Source: JBGLNJ01 sp964353405 (lineage in GTDB: Bacteria; Chloroflexota; Anaerolineae; Fen-1058). Taken from it: DNA of 8,531 bases. The DNA lies in NCBI GenBank assembly GCA_964353405.1, contig CAYGWJ010000137.1, forward strand, positions 1-8,531, read 5' to 3'. This document shows positions 1-4,716 of the stretch, in pieces (within the stretch, counting starts at the first letter, position 1; the number at the start of each line of letters is the position of its first letter). The notes under the pieces are model-generated. The model worked only from the letters and a program-made list of their open reading frames with translations. It was not told where the DNA came from and searched no databases. A program made the translations under genes and the position numbers.

Positions 1-195
1 GGCCAGCGCCGGATCGGCCTTGAGTTTCTCACACACGGCAAAGCCGTCTTCGTCCGGCATAATCACGTCGAGGAGGATCAAATCGGGCCGCGATGCGGGT
101 GCTTTGTCTAGCGCCTCGCCCCCGGCGTAGGCCACGTCCACGTCGCAGATGCTTTCCAGCACGGCGGTCGTCGCCTCAATAAAGTCGCGGTCATC
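1..195 (-). pseudogene. Response regulator missing its N-terminus (3' part outside window)
   Basis: The 65 visible codons are homologous to residues 12-76 of the regulator at 1078-680 (52 of 65 identical), including the phosphorylation site in LILLDVIMPDEDG. Homology starts at GATGAC (195-190), immediately after the hicA end; the first beta strand (the ILLVD part) is absent. The frame stays open upstream into hicA and contains an ATG at 216-214, giving MSSWRACDDRDF, so a coupled translation product is possible. Such a protein would lack the first strand and one pocket aspartate, so normal phosphorylation is doubtful. The rest of the gene lies outside the window. Confidence 0.75.
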
Positions 196-421
196 ACAAG
201 CTCGCCATGAACTCATCGGGCGTGACCTTGGCCTGCCGCAGAATGCCACGCAATGTACCGAGTGCAAGTTCGCGGTGCAGTGGTACAGCGCAGCCCACCT
301 CGCCTTCCAATGCCCGCTTCTTGAGTACAACATGACTGCCGCGTTGCCGCACTTGCACAAATCCCAAACGTTCCAACGCGCGAACAGCTTCTTGCCCTGA
401 CACCCGACGCAGCTTAGGCAT
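194..421 (-). CDS. hicA: HicA-family mRNA interferase toxin
   Basis: A 75-residue HicA protein with a double-stranded-RNA-binding-like fold. From ATG 421 it reads MPKLRRVSGQEAVRALERLGF, then RQRGSHVVLKK with the catalytic His30, and ends VTPDEFMASL. HicA toxins cleave mRNA and halt translation until neutralised by HicB. The start at 421 is preferred to one 15 bases upstream because MPKxRxVSGxE is the usual family start and because ATGCCTAA overlaps the hicB stop. The catalytic histidine and the C-terminal helices are intact, so the toxin looks functional. It ends with two consecutive TGA codons, right at the joint with a truncated response regulator. Confidence 0.92.
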   Translation of the reverse strand: MPKLRRVSGQEAVRALERLGFVQVRQRGSHVVLKKRALEGEVGCAVPLHRELALGTLRGILRQAKVTPDEFMASL

Positions 422-626
422 AGACGGTTGCCTCAAAGGTAGTCAGCAAAGGTCGAGTGACTTGCAGCACAGGGAACTCTTCCAGGTAGAGTTCTGTCGC
501 CTCCTTGAGATTAGCAATGGCTTCCTCAATGGTATACCCTTGACTCACTGTTCCGACCTCGTGGCACTCGGCTACGTATAGGTCTTCCTCTCTGTAAAGA
601 ACCGCAGTAAACATCTGTGTCGCCAT
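414..626 (-). CDS. hicB: HicB-family antitoxin
   Basis: A 70-residue protein with the N-terminal HicB fold: FTAVLYREEDLYVAECHEVGTVSQGYTIEEAIANLKEATELYLEEF is spread over residues 6-51 and shows the family signature Y..ECxE.GtvsqG.t.eEA..NlkEA. HicB binds and blocks the HicA toxin. Many HicB proteins also carry a C-terminal DNA-binding domain; this one stops after about 20 more residues and has none, so autoregulation, if any, must work another way. The ATG at 626 has GAGGTG 4 bases before it. The stop codon overlaps the start of hicA by 8 bases, a typical coupled antitoxin-first order. Confidence 0.9.
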   Translation of the reverse strand: MATQMFTAVLYREEDLYVAECHEVGTVSQGYTIEEAIANLKEATELYLEEFPVLQVTRPLLTTFEATVYA

Positions 627-629
627 GTG

Positions 630-643
630 ACACCTCGTGGTGT
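630..643. repeat. Small inverted repeat overlapping the hicB ribosome site
   Basis: ACACC (630-634) and GGTGT (639-643) form a 5-bp stem with a four-base spacer, directly before hicB. On the mRNA it includes the GAGGTG ribosome site 4 bases before ATG 626. It could be an operator for autoregulation or could partly hide the ribosome site; its small size leaves chance possible. Confidence 0.35.
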
Positions 644-644
644 T

Positions 645-674
645 ATTGTACCTGATTACAAGCTTTGCCGCTAA
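645..674 (-). promoter_or_regulatory. Possible promoter of hicBA
   Basis: TACAAT at 650-645 is a good -10 hexamer, 18 bases from a weak -35 candidate TTAGCG (674-669). It lies in the 53-base gap before hicB, which would give the toxin-antitoxin pair its own transcription, as is usual for such modules. The -35 match is poor, so this is only a candidate. Confidence 0.28.
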
Positions 675-679
675 ATGGG

Positions 680-1078
680 TCAGTGCTGACTAGCTTGCGA
701 TTCTTTGGACAAGAACTTGCCGACCCGCCTCAACAACTCGGCGGGCTTGACCGGCTTTTCCAAATAATCTTCTGCCTGCGACACACATCCAACCTTGCCC
801 GACGGGCCTAGCGCTCCCGGCAGACTGGTGAGCATGATGATAGGCACATCGGCCAGCGCCGGGTCGGCTTTTAGCTCTTCGCACACGTCAAAGCCATCCA
901 TATCCGGCATGATCACGTCGAGGAGGATCAGGTCAGGTCTGGACGTGCGAGCTTTTGCCAATCCTTCGCCGCCGCCGTAGGCCATGTCCACGTCGTAGAC
1001 GCTTTCCAGCACAGCCGTCGTCGCTTCGACGAAATCGTGGTCGTCGTCCACCAGAAGGATGCATTTCCGTTGTGGCAT
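680..1078 (-). CDS. Single-domain response regulator (receiver only)
   Basis: A 132-residue receiver with no output domain, counted from ATG 1078. Acidic pocket DDD at 11-13, phosphorylation Asp54 in LILLDVIMPDMDG, Thr84 in IMLTS and Lys108 in YLEKPVKPAEL. The start at 1078 matches the length before the DDD motif in the receiver at 4164; a GTG at 1087 in the same frame is possible, and neither has a clear ribosome site. The segment GALGPSGKVGCVSQAED between the threonine and the lysine is a few residues longer than usual. It lies last in the two-component group, after the palindromic repeat, and is a likely partner of the Crp-domain kinase. A truncated copy, about 80% identical over 65 residues, lies beyond hicBA. 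Confidence 0.9.
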   Translation of the reverse strand: MPQRKCILLVDDDHDFVEATTAVLESVYDVDMAYGGGEGLAKARTSRPDLILLDVIMPDMDGFDVCEELKADPALADVPIIMLTSLPGALGPSGKVGCVSQAEDYLEKPVKPAELLRRVGKFLSKESQASQH

Positions 1079-1093
1079 ATAGGTCACACACTT

Positions 1094-1156
1094 GTCATCC
1101 TGAGCGAAGGGTCTCCACCTTGCGCGAAAGAGATTCTTCGCTTCGCTCAGAATGAC
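1094..1156. repeat. Intergenic palindromic repeat (GTCATTCTGAGCG type)
   Basis: The left arm, 1094-1115, starts GTCATCCTGAGCGAAGG. The right arm, 1130-1156, is its reverse complement with a few changes (GTCATTCTGAGCGAAGCGAAG when read on the other strand). Together they can fold into a long hairpin with a loop of about 14 bases. The element fills nearly the whole gap between the Crp-domain kinase and the next regulator. Short palindromes with this core occur scattered in several environmental bacterial genomes, from memory. It could attenuate transcription or affect mRNA stability between the two genes, but it may be only a parasitic repeat. Confidence 0.8.
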
Positions 1157-1163
1157 ACGATGG

Positions 1164-2336
1164 CTACTTGGATTCGCTCTGCACGCTGCGGCGCATCTCG
1201 GGCGTCAGCAAATTGCGCGGGATGACGACCGTAAAGCGCGTGCCCGTCTTGCCTTCCAGATACGGGCTTGTCACCAGGATCTGGCCGTTGTGTGCGTCCA
1301 CCACCTTGCGAGCGATGGATAACCCCAGGCCCACGCCCGACACATCGCCCACATTTTCGGCGCGGAAGAAATCGTCAAAGATGTGCGGCTGGTCTTCAGG
1401 TGGAATGCCGATGCCTTCATCTTCGACCTCAAAGATGACTGCATCTGGCTCGTAACGCGCGCGGAAGGTTACCGTGCTGCCGGACGGCGAAAACTTGACG
1501 GCATTCGTCAGCAGGTTCGTAAATACCTGGCGTAACCGTCTGCGCGCGCCGACGATCTTTTCAAATTTCGGCGGCGGCTCGATCTTGATACGGACATTCT
1601 TCTCCCCGGCGGCCAGTCGCACGTCTTCGATAGAGTCGGCGCCCACCTCGCCCGGATCGAATACCTCAAAGTCGGCCTGGATTTGCTCTGGCCTCATGCG
1701 GGCCAGGTCAACAATGTCGCCAATGAGCGAGCGCAGGTCGCTGACGCGCACAGCGCTGCGCTGCAGCATCCGCTTTTGTTTATCGCTCAGTTCTCCGGCA
1801 AAGCCGTCGAGCATTACGTTGAGATAGTTTTCAATCGCAGCCAGCGGCGCGCGGAGTTCATGCGAGACGAGCGAGACAAAATAGGCCAGCGTGTCGGTCG
1901 TGCTCTGGTATCGCTCCCGCGCCAGCCCGGCGATGACACTCATCATTTTGTAACCTGCACGGGGGTTGTCGTTCAAAAAACGCTGCAAGGCCTGGCTGTC
2001 CAAGGCGATGACACACGTTGGCTCCAGGCATATGGCGGTGGACGTATAGATCGGCGGCGGCGTAAGCGCCGACCAGCCGGCCACCTTGCCCGGCCCGACC
2101 ATGCCGACGGTCGCCGTGCGCAGCGTGCCGCGCCGACCGAGTTGAATTTTCTTTTCAAGCGTGAGCTTGCCTTGCTCGACGATGAACAACCAGTCGGCCG
2201 GAGCGTCTTCGACCAGCACCACCTCGCCTTCGCGGTAGAAAGCCTCATGGCAGAACGGCACGATGTGCGCCAGCTCGTCGTCCGTCAGCTCGTTGAAAAT
2301 GTCCGAGCGCCTGAGCCGTTCAAGGGTGATCGTCAT
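1164..2336 (-). CDS. Soluble histidine kinase with Crp-type (cyclic-nucleotide-binding fold) sensor domain
   Basis: A 390-residue kinase with no membrane segment, so cytoplasmic. Residues 8-135 form a Crp/FNR-type beta-barrel domain (IFNELTDDEL at the start, then LFIVEQGKLTL). The kinase core follows: H-box His159 in SLVSHELRAPLAA, N-box NLLTNAVKFS (274-283), G1 DEGIGIP (306-312) and G2 GVGLGLS (334-340). The phosphate-binding cassette of true cAMP receptors (GExA...PRxA) is not recognisable; its place reads KVAGWSALTPPPIYTSTA, so the ligand may be something else or none. The dimerisation region closely resembles that of the upstream kinase (both have NY...LDGF.GE after the H-box), pointing to a duplicated kinase core with different sensors. 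The ATG lies inside the upstream gene without its own clear ribosome site, so translation is probably coupled. The likely partner is the receiver gene downstream. Confidence 0.9.
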   Translation of the reverse strand: MTITLERLRRSDIFNELTDDELAHIVPFCHEAFYREGEVVLVEDAPADWLFIVEQGKLTLEKKIQLGRRGTLRTATVGMVGPGKVAGWSALTPPPIYTSTAICLEPTCVIALDSQALQRFLNDNPRAGYKMMSVIAGLARERYQSTTDTLAYFVSLVSHELRAPLAAIENYLNVMLDGFAGELSDKQKRMLQRSAVRVSDLRSLIGDIVDLARMRPEQIQADFEVFDPGEVGADSIEDVRLAAGEKNVRIKIEPPPKFEKIVGARRRLRQVFTNLLTNAVKFSPSGSTVTFRARYEPDAVIFEVEDEGIGIPPEDQPHIFDDFFRAENVGDVSGVGLGLSIARKVVDAHNGQILVTSPYLEGKTGTRFTVVIPRNLLTPEMRRSVQSESK

Positions 2337-3717
2337 TCTTCACGCTCGCTTTCTGCAAACAGAAGGTGAATCGGCTGCCGGGCTGACCGGGGCAATAAGG
2401 GCTTTCAACCCAGATTCTGCCGCCGTGCGCCTCGACAATGCGCCGCGCGGTGCTCAAGCCCAGGCCGGCGCCGGGGATGAACTCTTGACGCCGGACGCGA
2501 AAATAATCTTCAAACACGTGCGGCAAATAACTCGTCGGGATGCCCGCGCCGGTATCCGCCACATCCACGCGCACGCAGTCATCTTCTTCGGCCAGCGTCA
2601 GCGTGACCCGCCCGCCTGTGGGCGTGAACTTGCAGCCATTGTCCAGCAGGTTGATGAGCAGCCGGTGCAGCCGCTTGGGTGAGCCGAGCACCCACGAAAG
2701 GTTGGGCGGTATTTCGGTTTGTATTGCCACTTGTCTTTCTCTGGCGCGTGGCGAGATTTCGGCAATGACTTGCCGCACGACCGTCTCCAGGCAGGTCGGC
2801 TCCAGCTCTTGCGCGATGCGCGCCCCGTCCAGCTGCGATGCGTCGAGAAAGTCGTCAACGAGTTGAAGCAGTTCCTGCAATCGAACGACCGAGCGTTCCA
2901 GCCAGCGCCGCTGCTTTTGCTCTACCTCGCCTACAAAGCCATCCAGGATCGTCTGAATATAGTTGATGGCCACGGCCAGCGGCGTCTTGAGATCGTGCGA
3001 GGCTAACGCCAGGAAGAAGGTGCGCATTCGATCCAACTCGTCAAGTTGTTGGCGAACCTGTTCCAGCTCGAGTGCTTGGACGTGCGCTTGCGCCTCGCGC
3101 CGCCTCCGCAGCTCCACCATCATGCGCGTGGCGACCGCCGACACCAGGCTGAGCGTGGTGGCAAAGGCGGCGAGCACTGCCACGACATACGCAGGCTGGC
3201 GATACAGCTCGCCAGGTAGAAAGCCGGGCAGGCGCCTGTGAGGCAGCCAACCCGCATACTCTGTTCCCACCAGCAAGGCGAACAAGCCTATCGCCAGCGC
3301 CGTCACCCAATAGACATCTCGTGACTCGAGCAGAATGATGCCGAGGCCGACGTGCAAAAAGTAGAACAGAAAGAATGGATTTTCGATCCCGCCCGTCAGG
3401 TGAAGCAGAACCGTGAGGCCCAACAGGTCGGTCACGATCTGCGCGTGGGCGAGCGTTCGCCCCGTGCGGGCGAGTCTATCGTCCGAGCGCGCCCAGAACC
3501 AGAAGGCGATGTTGCAGGCCGCCACGCCGGCAGAGGTCGCCAGAATAGGCGCCAGCGCCACCTGAATGGCAAACACCCTCTGCGCCGTTGCAGCGCTCGC
3601 AAGGATGCCGGCAACCGCCACCCAGCGCAGCGCGATGAACTGTCGCAAGCGGTGCAACAGTTCTGCTTCTTCTGGCCGTGTGTCTGGCGTCCGAACGTTC
3701 GCGGCTGTGTTCATCAT
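2320..3717 (-). CDS. Membrane histidine kinase with RegB/PrrB-like quinone-site motif
   Basis: A 465-residue sensor kinase. About six hydrophobic segments lie between residues 28 and 196, followed by a charged coiled-coil linker (200-232) and then the dimerisation H-box with His241 in ALASHDLKTPLA. The ATPase domain shows an N-box (NLLDNGCKF, 356-364), G1 (DTGAGIP, 389-393 region) and G2 (GAGLGLS, 416-422). Residues 109-115 read GGIENPF in the loop between the third and fourth segments. That is the GGxxNPF motif that binds ubiquinone in the redox sensor RegB/PrrB, so this kinase probably reads the state of the quinone pool. I do not see the RegB redox cysteine next to the H-box. The start is ATGATG at 3717 with only a weak ribosome site. 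Its end overlaps the next kinase by 17 bases. Gene order suggests it works with the upstream receiver. Confidence 0.9.
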   Translation of the reverse strand: MMNTAANVRTPDTRPEEAELLHRLRQFIALRWVAVAGILASAATAQRVFAIQVALAPILATSAGVAACNIAFWFWARSDDRLARTGRTLAHAQIVTDLLGLTVLLHLTGGIENPFFLFYFLHVGLGIILLESRDVYWVTALAIGLFALLVGTEYAGWLPHRRLPGFLPGELYRQPAYVVAVLAAFATTLSLVSAVATRMMVELRRRREAQAHVQALELEQVRQQLDELDRMRTFFLALASHDLKTPLAVAINYIQTILDGFVGEVEQKQRRWLERSVVRLQELLQLVDDFLDASQLDGARIAQELEPTCLETVVRQVIAEISPRARERQVAIQTEIPPNLSWVLGSPKRLHRLLINLLDNGCKFTPTGGRVTLTLAEEDDCVRVDVADTGAGIPTSYLPHVFEDYFRVRRQEFIPGAGLGLSTARRIVEAHGGRIWVESPYCPGQPGSRFTFCLQKASVKNDDHP

Positions 3718-3759
3718 CGCCGTCCCCGGCGTTCGGAAATCGAGTGGTGAGAAATCTGG

Positions 3760-4164
3760 CTAGTGCGGTTTTGCTGCCGGTTCCAGGAGCCGCTTGACGC
3801 GGCGGATCAGTTCGCCGGGCAGCGCCGGCTTTTGAATATAGTCCTGCACATCCATGTTCATGCCGGTTTCGAGCTCGTATCGGCGGCGGCTGGCATCTTC
3901 GACGACGGTGGTCAAGACCATGATAGGCAGCTTGTCGTAGGCGGGGTTCTCTCGCAGAAAACGAATGACGGCAAAACCATCCATGCGGGGCATGAGCAAG
4001 TCGAGGATCAACAAATCGGGCCGCTCAACCTCGATCATCTCCAGGCAGCGTTTGCCGTCACGCGCCGTTTGCAGACGGTAAGGCTGGCTTTCAAGCACGG
4101 CCAGGATGCCATCGAGAATGTCGGGATCATCGTCCACGACCAGGATGTAAGGCTGCTTGTTCAT
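3760..4164 (-). CDS. Single-domain response regulator (receiver only)
   Basis: A 134-residue receiver domain of the CheY type with no output domain. Phosphorylation site is Asp55 in LLILDLLMPRMDG; the acidic pocket is DDD at 11-13, the switch threonine is Thr85/86 in MVLTT, and the conserved lysine is Lys112 in IQKPALPGEL. It ends soon after the last helix. The start at 4164 is chosen because a near-perfect AGGAGG (4174-4169) stands 4 bases before it; an upstream frame extension to 4194 lacks this. It sits 44 bases after mvhD and 42 bases before the membrane histidine kinase, which is its likely phosphodonor by position. Without a DNA-binding domain it probably acts through protein contacts or a phosphorelay; that is inference. 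Confidence 0.92.
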   Translation of the reverse strand: MNKQPYILVVDDDPDILDGILAVLESQPYRLQTARDGKRCLEMIEVERPDLLILDLLMPRMDGFAVIRFLRENPAYDKLPIMVLTTVVEDASRRRYELETGMNMDVQDYIQKPALPGELIRRVKRLLEPAAKPH

Positions 4165-4168
4165 GGCG

Positions 4169-4174
4169 CCTCCT
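4169..4174 (-). promoter_or_regulatory. Strong ribosome binding site of the response regulator
   Basis: AGGAGG stands 4 bases before ATG 4164-4162 and fixes this start over the upstream in-frame alternative at 4194. It is the strongest Shine-Dalgarno sequence in the window, suggesting the regulator is translated independently of mvhD and at a higher rate than its neighbours. Confidence 0.75.
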
Positions 4175-4208
4175 TTGTTGGCTGATGGGCTCAATCAAGG
4201 TGGACGGA

Positions 4209-4676
4209 TTACGCGCTTCGGGGAGACTCCTCCTCGTGCGGAGTATTATCCTTCAAACTGTCTTTCTTGCCAAGTGGGTTCGGCCCCAGGCGCTCGATCT
4301 CGGCGGTCAACTCGGCGGCGGCAAAGGCGAACTGGCCGCCCATGGCCGAGGACAGGTTGATCATCTGGATGCGCTGCCCTTCCAGGCCGATACTCTTGAG
4401 CAACTTGCGAACGAATTCAACTCGTCTACGGGCCTTGAGATTACCTTCCAGGTAATGACAATCGCCTTCCAGTCAGCCCGCCACCATCACGCCATCGGCG
4501 CCGTCCTCGAACGCGCGCAGGGCGTAGAGGACGTCGAGTTTGCCGGTGCAAGGCAGCTCGATGATTTTGATCGAGGGTGGATATTGCAGGCGCAGGCCGC
4601 CCGCCAGGTCGGCGGCAGCGTAGGCGCAATAGTGGCACGCAAACGCTACGATTTGTGGAGAAAAGTGTTCGGACAT
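4209..4676 (-). CDS. mvhD: MvhD-like hydrogenase/Hdr delta subunit, probable selenoprotein
   Basis: The frame runs 155 residues from ATG 4676 to TAA 4211-4209, with one in-frame TGA at codon 68. The N-terminal part has the family pattern IVAFACHYCAYAAAD (Cys14, Cys17) and PCTGKLD (Cys43). After the TGA comes GDCHYLEGN (Cys73), then RRVEFVRKLLKSIGLE and a GPNPL ending, all typical of MvhD. In methanogens MvhD carries a 2Fe-2S cluster and passes electrons between hydrogenase (or formate dehydrogenase) and HdrA; bacteria use it with HdrA in other complexes. No hydrogenase, HdrB or HdrC is in the window. A GGGAG ribosome site lies 8 bases before the ATG, and the gap from the HdrA fusion is 40 bases, so the two are surely co-transcribed. 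The length matches the family only if the TGA is read through. Residues 139-155 are a charged tail of unknown role. Confidence 0.9.
4431..4466 (-). promoter_or_regulatory. Bacterial-type SECIS hairpin in mvhD
   Basis: On the mRNA the apical stem is ATTACC (4456-4451) paired perfectly with GGTAAT (4445-4440) around the five-base loop TGGAA, with G as the second loop base. The stem continues below small internal loops: TTG (4461-4459) pairs with CAA (4437-4435), and GGC (4466-4464) pairs with GCC (4433-4431). The loop begins 23 bases after the TGA. Spacing, short apical loop and an early loop G agree with the known requirements for SelB binding in bacterial selenoprotein genes. The hairpin is inside coding sequence, as expected for bacteria. 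Confidence 0.75.
4473..4475 (-). other. In-frame TGA, probable selenocysteine codon in mvhD (residue 68)
   Basis: The codon lies in GVMVAG-[TGA]-LEGDCHY. MvhD proteins have GCxxGDCHY-type sequence here, so the TGA replaces a conserved cysteine. Frames before and after agree exactly (the distance from ATG 4676 is divisible by three), so no frameshift is needed. VhuD, the methanococcal relative of MvhD, is an established selenoprotein, and HdrA-type proteins are too, which makes this position credible. A strong hairpin follows immediately. Confidence 0.87.
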
Positions 4677-4716
4677 GATTTTTGCTCCCGTTGCGCGAGT
4701 GCGGCCAACGCACGCA

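Noticed and set aside
1683..2369. 228-codon plus-strand open frame opposite the Crp-domain kinase
   Set aside because: It is antisense to a clear histidine kinase gene and shows no family motifs.
4230..4262. Short inverted repeat (ACTCC/GGAGT) near the mvhD end as a terminator
   Set aside because: It lies within the coding sequence, has a 5-bp stem with a 9-base loop and no following T-run on the transcribed strand.
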